Assembly (NCBI GenBank): GCA_963791315.1
Contig: CAWBRQ010000006.1
Coordinates: 1-64,000 of the forward strand
DNA length: 64,000 nt
Direction of reading: 5' to 3'
DNA from: JACCZX01 sp963791315
Lineage (GTDB): Bacteria; Pseudomonadota; Gammaproteobacteria; Burkholderiales; Burkholderiaceae_F
The position numbers were made by a program, and so were the translations under genes. Numbering within the stretch: position 1 is the first letter of the stretch; each line of letters opens with the position of its first letter. Below are positions 17,819 through 25,431 of this stretch, piece after piece. The notes below the pieces were generated by a model. The model saw only the letters and a list, made by a program, of their open reading frames with translations, searched no databases and had not been told where the DNA came from.

Positions 17819-18697
17819 ATGAGCGCGCCAGGCCATGTCGAAGGTGCCACGAACAGTGCGGCAGCTTCCACGAAAGTCGCGGTAGCCAATTCGCCCATCC
17901 GCCACGTTAGCGGCTATAGCGTGCCCGGCGAAGGCTCGAGCACTACGATCGCCGTCGTCACCGTCGTCGCGCTATTGGTGTTGTGGTGGGTAGCAACGCA
18001 CAACGGCTGGATCCGCGACCTCTTTTTACCTACTCCTGAACGAATCATCACGAGCTTTTCTGAAGCCTGGAAAGGCGAGATTCAGGGCGGCCGGCCGCTA
18101 CCCGAGCACTTCGGATGGAGCTTGTTCCGCGTGTTCACCGCGTTCGCGCTAGCCTGCGTCACAGCGATTCCGGTTGGCATCGCGATGGGCGTGTCGCGCA
18201 TCGCGCGCGGCATCTTTGATCCGCCGGTCGAGTTCTACCGTCCGCTGCCGCCGCTTGCTTACCTGCCGCTGATCGTCATTTGGTTTGGCATCGAGGAGAC
18301 GGCGAAGATTGTGCTGATTTACCTCGCGTGCTTCGCACCGCTTGCGATGGCGGCTCGAGCCGGAGTGAAGAGCGTGATGATCGAACAGATCAACGCGGCT
18401 TATTCGCTTGGCGCGTCGAAGTGGCAGGTCATTCGACACGTCATTATTCCGGCCGCACTTCCGGAGATTTTCACCGGCATGCGGATTTCTATCGGCTTCG
18501 GCTGGACAACGCTCGTTGCGGCCGAAATGGTGGCTGCTAACGCCGGTCTCGGTCAGATGGTTCTGAACGCATCAAACTTTCTGCGAACTGATGTCGTCAT
18601 CATGGGCATCTTTGTCATTGGCGTCGTCGCCTATGCGTTCGATCTGCTGATGCGCTTTATCGAGCGTGCCGTCGTTCCGTGGAAGGGTCGTGCGTAG
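17819..18697 (+). CDS. tauC: Taurine ABC transporter permease TauC
   Basis: A 292-residue permease with about six membrane helices. Key segments are VVALLVLWWVATHNGWIRDLFLPTPERI, IPVGIAMGVSRIARGIFDPPVEFYRPLPPLAYLPLIVIWFGI with the proline-rich loop of the SsuC/TauC family, and the EAA loop INAAYSLGASKWQVIRHVIIPAALPEIFTG. The N-terminus is some 25 residues longer than usual and polar. It starts 10 nt after tauB and completes the import operon. No desulfonating dioxygenase (tauD) follows; the next gene is unrelated. Confidence 0.92.
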   Translation: MSAPGHVEGATNSAAASTKVAVANSPIRHVSGYSVPGEGSSTTIAVVTVVALLVLWWVATHNGWIRDLFLPTPERIITSFSEAWKGEIQGGRPLPEHFGWSLFRVFTAFALACVTAIPVGIAMGVSRIARGIFDPPVEFYRPLPPLAYLPLIVIWFGIEETAKIVLIYLACFAPLAMAARAGVKSVMIEQINAAYSLGASKWQVIRHVIIPAALPEIFTGMRISIGFGWTTLVAAEMVAANAGLGQMVLNASNFLRTDVVIMGIFVIGVVAYAFDLLMRFIERAVVPWKGRA

Positions 18698-18745
18698 GCA
18701 GCATCTCGCAAGCGGACCCTTCGCAATCTCAGTCGCGTTGAAACC

Positions 18746-19660
18746 ATGGAAAACAACATCGCTGACCTGTGGCGGCGCCTTGAACGCTTTGCCAGTCAAC
18801 ACATGCCGGGCTTGGTGGCAGAACTGAATGGCCCCGCAAGCTCCGAAGCCATCACTCGTTTAGAGAAAGAGCTGGGATTCAAGTTGCCCGCCGACTTCGT
18901 CAGCAGCTTGGCGATCCACGATGGCGAGGATGGCGATGGGTGCCTGCTCGACGAGGGCGGTGCGCTTCTCTCGCTGGAGGCGATCGACGAGAAACTCGTA
19001 CGAGAACGACGAGGTTTGCGAAAGAACTCGGATCTGCTTGCAGAGCGGCGCGCTGGCGCCGTGAAGCCTGCCTTGTTTCACGCGCTCCGCGTTCCCTTCA
19101 TCGATCTCAACCAAGACGTTACGTGGCTGTTGGATTTCGATCCTGCTCCTGGCGGTGCACCAGGGCAAGTCGTGCGACGCGACATCGAGGATGGGTCGCT
19201 GCAGGTCGTCGCTGCTTCGTTCAGCGATTTTCTGTCCTCCTACGTGGCTCGTTTGGAACAGGGCAGGGCCAAATTCGATTCGGAACGCGCTGTTGAACTT
19301 GCGGTACCGCCAGTCGATGCGCCATCGAAGAAGGAGAAAGTGAAGCGTTTCCACGCGGCGCTGAAGGCGCAAGGCACGCCGGCCCTACAAAGTCTGCCAA
19401 ACGGCGCGGAGGTCGACCTCATTGGATACCTCGGATTGCCGACTAACGCGATGGGAGTTGGCGAGTATCCGTTCCAAGTGTTTGGATCCATCTTCCCGCT
19501 AGACGCTCAGCTCGGTATTACGCGGCAGGACATCATGGCAGCCAACATACGCGGCGATCTGTATATGTTTCGCATCAAAGCAGTCGTAAGCCGGAAAACG
19601 AGCGTGTTCGGAACGCCCGTCGTGAGCCTGACACTCGTGTCCTATGTTCCATTTGATTAG
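18746..19660 (+). CDS. SMI1/KNR4 domain protein
   Basis: A 304-residue protein. About residues 25-165 fit the SMI1/KNR4 (SUKH) fold: ITRLEKELGFKLPADFVSSLAIHDGEDGDG, VPFIDLNQDVTWLLDFDPAPGGAPGQVV and VVAASFSDFLSSYVARLEQG. The second half (from about residue 195, DAPSKKEKVKRFHAALKAQG) is a separate domain that is not recognised. SUKH proteins often act as immunity proteins against contact-dependent or polymorphic toxins, but no toxin is adjacent. The gene sits between tauC and attC-like repeats, and such genes are common cargo of mobile cassettes. The start is ATG at 18746; no clear ribosome-binding site is visible. Confidence 0.75.
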   Translation: MENNIADLWRRLERFASQHMPGLVAELNGPASSEAITRLEKELGFKLPADFVSSLAIHDGEDGDGCLLDEGGALLSLEAIDEKLVRERRGLRKNSDLLAERRAGAVKPALFHALRVPFIDLNQDVTWLLDFDPAPGGAPGQVVRRDIEDGSLQVVAASFSDFLSSYVARLEQGRAKFDSERAVELAVPPVDAPSKKEKVKRFHAALKAQGTPALQSLPNGAEVDLIGYLGLPTNAMGVGEYPFQVFGSIFPLDAQLGITRQDIMAANIRGDLYMFRIKAVVSRKTSVFGTPVVSLTLVSYVPFD

Positions 19661-20748
19661 AGCGAGCCAGGCTGAACTCGCAAGTCAATAGCGAGAGCAG
19701 TCGGCCATAAGCGGACATCCCGCCAAGCGACCCAATTGCCGAAAGTCCGCCGGAGGCGTCAAGGTTGCGGCGTCGCTGGTGTGCGGTTTTTCGCGGATTT
19801 GTTAGTACTGTAGATATATACAGTACTGCAGCCCGAAAGCCAGTAGCCATGCGCCTTGGCGACTGGCGGACGGTCCATGTTAAACGGCACCCGCCACATT
19901 TAGGAGCACAATCCTGCGGTCTAAAACACGTTAGGCGTCTCAGCATTCGACCTGGCACACAGAATCGATGAGACCGTTCCGCACGACAATGTGACGATTG
20001 AGTTCTTCGAAGTGAGCAATTCGAGGCACACGAACGCTGCTGCGTCGACTGGCGACGAAAGCCTAGCGGCATGGTACTCGCGGGAGGCAGTGCCAGATGA
20101 CTGTTACGGCGATGGCTCATCGCGCGGGGCATTGGAGTCCACACTCGCCGAACGATGCAGAATGTCGCCGGCGCGCATGCTTGGCCGGTTGCGCGCTCGA
20201 TGACGAGTTAAGACCATGGCTGCACGATGAGCACACGATTTCGCTGGCTTCATGCGTTACGGCGAGTTACATCCTGGGAACTAAGTCGATGCGCTCGACG
20301 TACGGGCGAGAAGCGTGGCCGGCACGCAAGATCGCACGATCGATGCCATAACCTATACGCATGCGGCCGATGGCGTCTCGTCTGCGTTGGCGTCCAAGGC
20401 GGTCGCGCCTACTAGCGTCGACGAGCGCATAGCCACCGCCCATCGAGCGGACGTTTGGCCGCTTCGCGCTCGTTGGCGCCGCCGCTATGTCGAACGTTCG
20501 GTGCCAACCGTCCCATTTGCAACGCCGGGCGTTATGCTGGAGCCGGTGGTTCCCTGGAGTCGTAGCAACGTACGGCACTGCTTGCGAGAGTTGGCTCGCG
20601 AGCACGTTATCGTCTCGGAGTCCGCCAGCTTGGTCAGTCGTGACCTGATTGCGACTTGTGTCTCTGGCCAAGCCTGGCCTCGCGCTCGTTCGCTGGCCGG
20701 CAGATCGTTCAAGAGACCGGTTCAAGACAAGTAGATGCACAAGATGGC
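19661..20748. other. Intergenic accessory stretch without a recognisable gene
   Basis: About 1.1 kb with only short overlapping open frames in several directions, none with a convincing start, family match or coding pattern. It begins with GGCTGAACTC (19670-19679), a string that recurs in the attC-like site at 21378-21387. It also contains the LexA-like box (19804-19827) and a GTTAGGC core site (19930-19936). The two longest frames (20267-20740 on the minus strand and 20315-20734 on the plus strand) overlap each other and are not supported. It may be decayed cassette DNA. Confidence 0.55.
19804..19827. promoter_or_regulatory. LexA (SOS) box-like palindrome
   Basis: A perfect 24-bp inverted repeat has arms AGTACTGTA and TACAGTACT around GATATA. 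The core CTGT-N8-ACAG (19808-19823) is the LexA motif of E. coli and many beta- and gammaproteobacteria. The 20-bp TACTGT...ACAGTA differs from the E. coli consensus at only one central position. No SOS gene is adjacent in either direction. It lies 105 nt left of a GTTAGGC core site, the relative position that the LexA-controlled integrase promoter takes in integrons, but no integrase is present. Confidence 0.65.
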
Positions 20749-20816
20749 ATCTAACGTATCGTTCGACGAACCGACGCTCTACGAGGCCGCGGGCTCAACT
20801 CAGGAACTCGTTAGGC
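20749..20816 (+). repeat. attC-like site 1
   Basis: The left core ATCTAAC (20749-20755) fits RYYYAAC and the right core GTTAGGC (20810-20816) fits GTTRRRY, giving a 68-bp element. CTAACG and CGTTAG pair at its ends. The inner part contains GGCTCAACTC (20792-20801), similar to the inner box of the next site. The inner pairing is poor, so the site may be degenerate. Confidence 0.5.
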
Positions 20817-20865
20817 GTCAGAAAACAACCTCCCATTCAGTACCTGGAACACCTCACAGCGAATC

Positions 20866-21327
20866 ATGATCATCCGCAGTGGCAAGGCGACCGTCGAGGT
20901 TGCAAGCGAACAGCGAGCACAATGCAACGGCATGTGCTCGTCCGCAAGACTTTCCGATGACGGAGGATTGACGCAGTTCGGTGCATACATCGAAACGCTC
21001 GAACCAGGATCTCGGTCCTCGGATCGGCATTGGCACGAGCAAGAAGATGAGTTCCTGCACATGCTGTCCGGCACAGCCATTCTTGTTGAGAATGACGGTG
21101 AACACACTCTCCAGCCTGGTGATACTGCGTGCTGGCCGGCAGGTGTCCCCAACGCGCACCACATCGTCAATCGATCAATCAGCTCTTGCTCATATCTCAT
21201 CGTCGGCACGCGCGTGAGTCATGACGTCTGCCACTACCCAGACAGCGGCAAGACTTTGTATACCGAAGGCACGAATTGGCGGTTAGAAGATGCCGCTGGC
21301 GAAGTCATGAAGTCAGGTCACTGGTAG
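20866..21327 (+). CDS. Cupin domain protein
   Basis: A 153-residue single-domain cupin. The two conserved motifs are visible: SDRHWHEQEDEFLHMLSGTA (metal-binding His, His, Glu) and LQPGDTACWPAGVPNAHHIVN (second motif with His). The function is unknown; small cupins of this type are often sugar or amino-acid modifying enzymes or binding proteins. It is the only gene of a 582-bp cassette bounded by GTTAGGC (20810) and GTTAGAG (21392), in the orientation expected for cassette genes. Its base composition looks less G+C-rich by eye than that of flanking genes. Confidence 0.82.
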   Translation: MIIRSGKATVEVASEQRAQCNGMCSSARLSDDGGLTQFGAYIETLEPGSRSSDRHWHEQEDEFLHMLSGTAILVENDGEHTLQPGDTACWPAGVPNAHHIVNRSISSCSYLIVGTRVSHDVCHYPDSGKTLYTEGTNWRLEDAAGEVMKSGHW

Positions 21328-21340
21328 CCTGCGCGCTGAC

Positions 21341-21398
21341 GCCTGACCCATCGTTGCAGCCGACCGCCTTCGGCGGCGGCTGAACTCAATCGTTAGAG
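21341..21398 (+). repeat. attC-like site 2
   Basis: A 58-bp element from GCCTGAC (left core, one mismatch to RYYYAAC) to GTTAGAG (right core, last base off-consensus). The centre forms a hairpin: GCAGCCGACCGCC, loop TTC, GGCGGCGGCTGAAC. The left core extended by three bases (GACGCCTGAC) is complementary with one mismatch to the first bases of the same cassette (GTTAGGCGTC at 20810). This matches the classical 59-base element design. Confidence 0.75.
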
Positions 21399-21402
21399 CC
21401 CA

Positions 21403-21756
21403 GTGAACGTTCTCGAACGTCTCTTCAAGCGAAAGCCGCGGGCACTGGAAACGGTCTCATTTAACGAAGAAGAGATAGTCCGCACGATGTCCAACGGGCA
21501 CCAAGAGCGTGTCCGTTGGGACGCGCTGCAGGAGGTGAGCATCATCACCACGGACGAGGGACCTCTCGCCGATGATTTCTTTTGGGTGCTCCTCGGAGAG
21601 CAAGGGGGCTGCGCGGTGTCGAGTCTGGCGAAAGGTTCAAATGAACTTCTGATTCGACTGCAACGCCTCCCTGGATTCAGTAATGAAGCCGTTGTTCAAG
21701 CGGCTGGTAGCACTAGGAATGCCAAATTTATCTGTTGGCGGCGGGATGGGCTCTAG
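21403..21756 (+). CDS. Conserved hypothetical protein, cassette-borne
   Basis: A 117-residue protein starting with GTG only 10 nt from the cassette joint. It has an N-terminal basic part (RLFKRKPRALETVSF), then MSNGHQERVRWDALQEVSIITTDEGP, DDFFWVLLGEQGGCAVSSLA and LLIRLQRLPGFSNEAVVQA. This pattern is familiar from uncharacterised bacterial proteins of similar size, but no function is known to me. Its stop codon lies inside the putative left core of the next attC (21748-21758). A start this close to the joint and a stop inside attC are typical of cassette genes. Confidence 0.7.
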   Translation: MNVLERLFKRKPRALETVSFNEEEIVRTMSNGHQERVRWDALQEVSIITTDEGPLADDFFWVLLGEQGGCAVSSLAKGSNELLIRLQRLPGFSNEAVVQAAGSTRNAKFICWRRDGL

Positions 21757-21849
21757 ACCCTTCCATCGACCGGGAGCCTGTTACTGCGCTGTGTTTGACA
21801 CAGTTCTCCTCCTGCCACTGCCAGGCACATGGTTTGCGTTTGACACCCA

Positions 21850-24396
21850 ATGGCCGACAACCTGCAAAAGTATTGGACCAAGCGCAACTTCGGAATTACG
21901 TCGGAGCCGAAGGGCGTCGTTACGCGGCCGGGCAAAGCGCTGAGCTTCGTTATTCAAAAGCACGCCGCGCGCCGATTGCACTACGACTTTCGCCTTGAAC
22001 TCGACGGCACGCTGAAGAGTTGGGCGGTACCGAAAGGTCCGAGCCTCGATCCTGCCGACAAGCGGATGGCAGTGCACGTCGAAGATCATCCGCTCGCCTA
22101 TGCCACCTTCGAAGGTGTGATTCCGCCGGGGCAGTACGGTGCCGGCACCGTTATCGTGTGGGATCGGGGCCTGTGGATACCGGACGGCGACCCGCGTGAA
22201 GGTTATCGGCAAGGCAAACTCAAGTTTGAGTTGCAGGGTGAGAAGCTGCACGGCCGCTGGACCTTGGTGCGGATGAGGGGCCGAGGTAATGAGCGGCAGG
22301 ATCCGTGGCTGCTGATCAAGGAGCGCGACGAAACGGCAAGAGCCGCAGCCGAGTACGACATCACCGAAGCGCTGCCTGACAGCGTGAATGCGAAGAACGG
22401 GGAAGCGGTGGCTACGCCGGCCAAAGCGAGCGCCACGCCGAAGAAGCGGACGAAGAAGACAGGTGTCGAGGCGGTGGCACTTCCCGCTGGTGCCCGGCCG
22501 GCGAAACTCCCGCTCGCTCTTGCGCCGCAGTTGGCAACGCTCGTCAATGCGGCGCCTAAGCAGGGCGACTGGATCTATGAGATCAAATTCGACGGTTATC
22601 GCGTGCTGGCTCGCGTCGACGGCAGCGACGTCAGACTTTTTACACGCCGCGGCCACGACTGGACGTCGAGGCTGAAGCACCTGGCGCAAGCGATTGCCGC
22701 ACTGAAGCTTCCGAACGGCTGGATCGACGGTGAGATCGTGATCGAGGCCACGGACGGCCAAGGCCGAACCGATTTTCAGGCGCTGCAAAACGCCTTCGAC
22801 ACCTCCGCAACGGCGGACATTCACTACCTGGTATTCGATCTTCCTTACTACGCCGATCACGATTTGCGTCAGGTTCCGCTGCGCGAGCGCCGGAATCTGT
22901 TGCGGCAGTTGATGACGGTCAACACATCGAGCTCTCTCAAATTCAGCGAAGACTTCGAAGCAGATCCCGCTTCGCTGTTACAGGCGGCGTGTCAGCTGCG
23001 GTTGGAAGGCGTGATTGGAAAACGAGCGGATTCTCCCTACGTGTCGTCCCGCTCGCCGACGTGGATCAAACTGAAATGCACACAACGCCAGGAGTTCGTG
23101 ATTGGTGGTTACACAGATCCGAAAGGCAGTCGCACCGGGATAGGCTCTTTACTCCTTGGTGTGCACGACCTGCAGGGGCGATTGATCTACTCAGGCAATG
23201 TCGGCACCGGCTTCGATCACAAGACGCTCAACGACCTGCATGCGAAATTGAGCGCATTGAAGACTGCGAAGCCGCCGTTTCATCAGCTGCCGACGGGCAT
23301 CAAGGGTCATTGGGTCAGCCCGAAGCTGGTGGCCGAAGTGTCGTTTGGCGAGTGGACACAGGACGGTCGCATACGGCATTCGGTGTTTCACGGTCTGCGT
23401 ACCGACAAGCTGCCGGAAAAAATCACCAGAGAAAAAGCAGTCACAGTGGAGGACGAGCCCGTGAAGCGCACTGCGGTGAAGAGCAAGCCGGCGAAAGCGG
23501 CAACAGCTGCGAGCGTGCTTGGCGTCAAGGTTAGTCATGGCGAACGCGTCATCGATCCGAGCACGGGGCTAACGAAACTTGACCTCGTGCGCTACTACGA
23601 TGGCGTTGCCGACTACATGCTCCCGCATCTGAAGGGCAGGCCCACGTCGCTTGTGCGTGGGCCGAGCGGAATCGGCGGTCAACTATTCTTTCAGAAACAT
23701 GTCGACACGCTGCGCATTCCAGGGATCAACGAACTCGATCCGTCTTTTCTGCCCGGCCATCCGCCGATGCTCGAGGTTGCGACTGCGACTGCATTGGTGC
23801 AGGCGGCGCAGTTGAACGTGATCGAGTTTCATACGTGGAACGCGACGATCAAGTCGATCGAAAATCCGGACCGTATCTTGTTCGACCTCGATCCTGGCGA
23901 TGGCGTGAACTGGCAGCAGGTGGTCGAGGGAACGATGCTGACCAAGGCCTTTCTCGATGAGCTGAAGCTGAAGTCTTTTCTGAAGACGAGCGGCGGCAAG
24001 GGCTTGCACGTCGTGGTTCCGATCAGCCCGGTTGCAAACTGGGATGAGATCAAAGATTTTTCAGAAGCGATCGTTGTACATCTGGCTCGCACCGTGCCAC
24101 AGCGCTTCGTTGCGAAAAGCGGTCCGAAAAATCGTGTCGGAAGAATTTTTATCGACTACCTACGGAATACCCGCGGCGCTACGACGGCCGCCGCGTTCTC
24201 GGCGCGCGCGCGTCCGGGACTCGGCGTCTCGATGCCGCTGGCCTGGGACGAGCTCGAAGGCTTGAAGAGCGCGAGCCAGTGGAATATCACGAACACGCTC
24301 AGCCGCCTCAAAAAGCAGCGAGTCGATCCGTGGCAGGATTACGGCCGTACACGTCAGACAATCAAACGCGCGGCGCAAAAACTTTCAGCCGCTTGA
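21850..24396 (+). CDS. ligD: DNA ligase D (phosphoesterase-ligase-polymerase)
   Basis: An 848-residue multidomain enzyme of bacterial non-homologous end joining. The 3'-phosphoesterase domain (about residues 30-150) has KHAARRLHYDFRLELDG. The ATP-dependent ligase domain (about 215-520) has motif I YEIKFDGYR with Lys246 as the AMP-accepting residue, IDGEIVIE, and GVIGKRADSPY. The polymerase/primase domain (about 555-840) has FDLDPGDGV with the metal-binding Asp pair (residues 679 and 681) and KTSGGKGLHVVVP. Domain order is PE-LIG-POL, as in Pseudomonas. Its partner Ku is not in the window. The gene abuts the relic cassette array. Confidence 0.95.
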   Translation: MADNLQKYWTKRNFGITSEPKGVVTRPGKALSFVIQKHAARRLHYDFRLELDGTLKSWAVPKGPSLDPADKRMAVHVEDHPLAYATFEGVIPPGQYGAGTVIVWDRGLWIPDGDPREGYRQGKLKFELQGEKLHGRWTLVRMRGRGNERQDPWLLIKERDETARAAAEYDITEALPDSVNAKNGEAVATPAKASATPKKRTKKTGVEAVALPAGARPAKLPLALAPQLATLVNAAPKQGDWIYEIKFDGYRVLARVDGSDVRLFTRRGHDWTSRLKHLAQAIAALKLPNGWIDGEIVIEATDGQGRTDFQALQNAFDTSATADIHYLVFDLPYYADHDLRQVPLRERRNLLRQLMTVNTSSSLKFSEDFEADPASLLQAACQLRLEGVIGKRADSPYVSSRSPTWIKLKCTQRQEFVIGGYTDPKGSRTGIGSLLLGVHDLQGRLIYSGNVGTGFDHKTLNDLHAKLSALKTAKPPFHQLPTGIKGHWVSPKLVAEVSFGEWTQDGRIRHSVFHGLRTDKLPEKITREKAVTVEDEPVKRTAVKSKPAKAATAASVLGVKVSHGERVIDPSTGLTKLDLVRYYDGVADYMLPHLKGRPTSLVRGPSGIGGQLFFQKHVDTLRIPGINELDPSFLPGHPPMLEVATATALVQAAQLNVIEFHTWNATIKSIENPDRILFDLDPGDGVNWQQVVEGTMLTKAFLDELKLKSFLKTSGGKGLHVVVPISPVANWDEIKDFSEAIVVHLARTVPQRFVAKSGPKNRVGRIFIDYLRNTRGATTAAAFSARARPGLGVSMPLAWDELEGLKSASQWNITNTLSRLKKQRVDPWQDYGRTRQTIKRAAQKLSAA

Positions 24397-24405
24397 GGAG
24401 GAACG

Positions 24406-24606
24406 ATGGCAACCGCACTGAACAAGGAACTGAAGCGCGAGGTGATGATCAAGGACAAGCCTTTTACGCTGACGCTTGGGCCGACGGGCCTGAAGCTGAC
24501 GCTAAAAGGGCATCGCAATGGCGTCGACCTCAAGTGGGAGGACATTGTGGGCGGTGACGCCGCGCTCGCTGCGGCATTGAACGCATCGGTGCACCGCGAT
24601 ATCTAG
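24406..24606 (+). CDS. Small hypothetical protein downstream of ligD
   Basis: A 66-residue protein (MATALNKELKREVMIKDKPF...) with a strong ribosome-binding site (GAGGAGG) and a start 10 nt after the ligD stop. It is lysine-rich and strand-like (PFTLTLGPTGLKLTLKGHRN), ending in a short Ala-rich helix. No family is recognised with certainty. Co-transcription with ligD is likely; a link to end joining is only inferred from position. Confidence 0.75.
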   Translation: MATALNKELKREVMIKDKPFTLTLGPTGLKLTLKGHRNGVDLKWEDIVGGDAALAAALNASVHRDI

Positions 24607-24635
24607 CTTCGTGCGGTGATAAACTCCGCGCCCTT

Positions 24636-24712
24636 GCGCCCGTAGCTCAGTTGGATAGAGTACTTGGCTACGAACCAAGGGGTCGTGGGTTCGAATCCTG
24701 CCGGGCGCGCCA
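24636..24712 (+). tRNA. tRNA-Arg (anticodon ACG)
   Basis: A 77-nt tRNA including an encoded CCA. The acceptor stem GCGCCCG (24636-24642) pairs with CGGGCGC (24702-24708). The D arm contains AGCTCAGTTGGATAGAG. The anticodon stem CTTGG/CCAAG surrounds the loop CTACGAA, so the anticodon is ACG (24670-24672). The T arm has GGTTCGAATCC. Its 3' half is duplicated at 25357-25381. Confidence 0.97.
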
Positions 24713-24720
24713 TACAATCA

Positions 24721-24749
24721 ACGGGTTGCAGCGATGCAGCCCGTTTTTT
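24721..24749 (+). terminator. Intrinsic terminator of tRNA-Arg
   Basis: ACGGGTTGCA (24721-24730), loop GCGA and TGCAGCCCGT (24735-24744) form a 10-bp stem with one G-T wobble. A run of T (24743-24748) follows directly. It lies 8 nt after the tRNA. Confidence 0.85.
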
Positions 24750-24889
24750 ACTTTCGCTTGGGGTAAAGCGGGGCGAGTCCCCTACACATTAGGAGCGGCA
24801 GGCTTGGTATGTCAGCATCGGCACGCTCGGCGCATTGCGCAGCAGATTGCCGATCAATAGGATGCGCCACGTACTGGAGGCGGCGGTAA

Positions 24890-25390
24890 ATGAGTGACTG
24901 GATCGCCAGCTTAGCCTTGGGTGTGGCAGCGATCGCCACATTCGTCGCGATCAAGCAGTACGTAATAAATCGGCGGAAACTTGATTTAGACCGATACGAA
25001 CCCCGGCTCCGCATTTACAAAGAAGTAAGGCGAATCCTTAGCATCGTCTCTCGGGATGCCGACCTCAAGCAGAGTGATCTACTTCAGTTTTACACCTCGG
25101 TCGCTGAGGCGGATTTTCTCTTCGGAAAAGAAATCCGGGCGTACATCGATGAGATTTTCAAGCACGGTAACGAACTCTGTCGCTTGATCTCCGAATATCG
25201 TGACGGCACGCAAGAGATGCCGGCTGGCTACGATAGCAAGAAGGTGGTCGACAAGTGGGCCGAGACCAAGCGGGCCGAGACCAAGTGGGCCGAGATCAAG
25301 TGGTTTAACGCTCAGCCGGAAGTAGCGAAGCGGAAGTTTGCGAAATATCTAAGGCAGGGTTCGAATCCTGCCGGGCTCGCCCGTCTTTAG
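24890..25390 (+). CDS. Hypothetical membrane-anchored protein in tRNA-flanked insert
   Basis: A 166-residue open frame with one N-terminal membrane helix (MSDWIASLALGVAAIATFVAI) and a charged helical cytoplasmic part (RYEPRLRIYKEVRRILSIVS). No family is recognised. Residues 123-137 are encoded by three 15-bp tandem repeats. The C-terminus (RQGSNPAGLARL) is translated from the duplicated tRNA 3' end at 25357-25381, so the original gene was probably truncated or altered by integration. Its base composition appears A+T-richer than the neighbourhood by eye. The start is ATG at 24890. Confidence 0.65.
   Translation: MSDWIASLALGVAAIATFVAIKQYVINRRKLDLDRYEPRLRIYKEVRRILSIVSRDADLKQSDLLQFYTSVAEADFLFGKEIRAYIDEIFKHGNELCRLISEYRDGTQEMPAGYDSKKVVDKWAETKRAETKWAEIKWFNAQPEVAKRKFAKYLRQGSNPAGLARL
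25256..25300 (+). repeat. Three tandem 15-bp repeats inside a gene
   Basis: The unit TGGGCCGAGACCAAG occurs at 25256-25270, 25271-25285 (first base C) and 25286-25300 (A to T near the end). It encodes WAETK-RAETK-WAEIK. The repeat keeps the frame and could expand or contract by slippage. Confidence 0.85.
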
Positions 25391-25431
25391 AAGGCGGCAA
25401 ATCGCAAGATCGGCCCCCTTCGCAACGCCAT

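Larger units (their letters stand above)
19930..21758 (+). mobile_element. Relic integron gene-cassette array (no integrase)
   Basis: The sequence GTTAGGCGTC occurs at 19930-19939 and again at 20810-20819, and GTTAGAGCCC at 21392-21401. All fit the GTTRRRY core where integron cassettes are joined (last base off-consensus in GTTAGAG). The cassette 20811-21392 holds one gene (cupin), and its end carries GACGCCTGAC (21338-21347), the complement of its own first bases with one mismatch, exactly as an attC should. The next cassette starts at 21393 with a gene beginning 10 nt later, and its end shows GGGCTCTAGAC (21748-21758), complementary to its start with one extra base. The array ends against ligD. 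No intI is in the window. Confidence 0.65.
24687..25381. repeat. Direct repeats of tRNA-Arg 3' end bounding 0.67 kb
   Basis: The 20-mer GGGTTCGAATCCTGCCGGGC occurs inside tRNA-Arg at 24687-24706 and again at 25357-25376. After one mismatch both copies continue CGCC. A duplicated tRNA 3' end is the usual mark left by a tyrosine-recombinase element integrated at the tRNA (attL and attR). The interval is only 670 bp and has no integrase, so it would be a decayed or secondary remnant. Confidence 0.75.

Noticed and set aside
19575..20144. Possible integron integrase left of the first cassette joint
   Set aside because: The minus-strand frame here shows none of the tyrosine-recombinase motifs (R..H.R..Y) and overlaps the SMI1/KNR4 gene.
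20267..20740. 157-codon minus-strand frame and overlapping plus-strand frame 20315-20734
   Set aside because: Neither has a family match, good start signal or coding pattern, and they exclude each other.
21789..21846. CTGTGT/ACACAG hairpin and two TTTGACAC copies before ligD
   Set aside because: The hairpin is short, has no T-tract, and no matching -10 box lies at a proper distance from either TTGACA; no function can be supported.
25357..25390. Second tRNA gene at the repeat
   Set aside because: Only the T arm and the 3' acceptor strand are present; there is no anticodon arm or 5' half.
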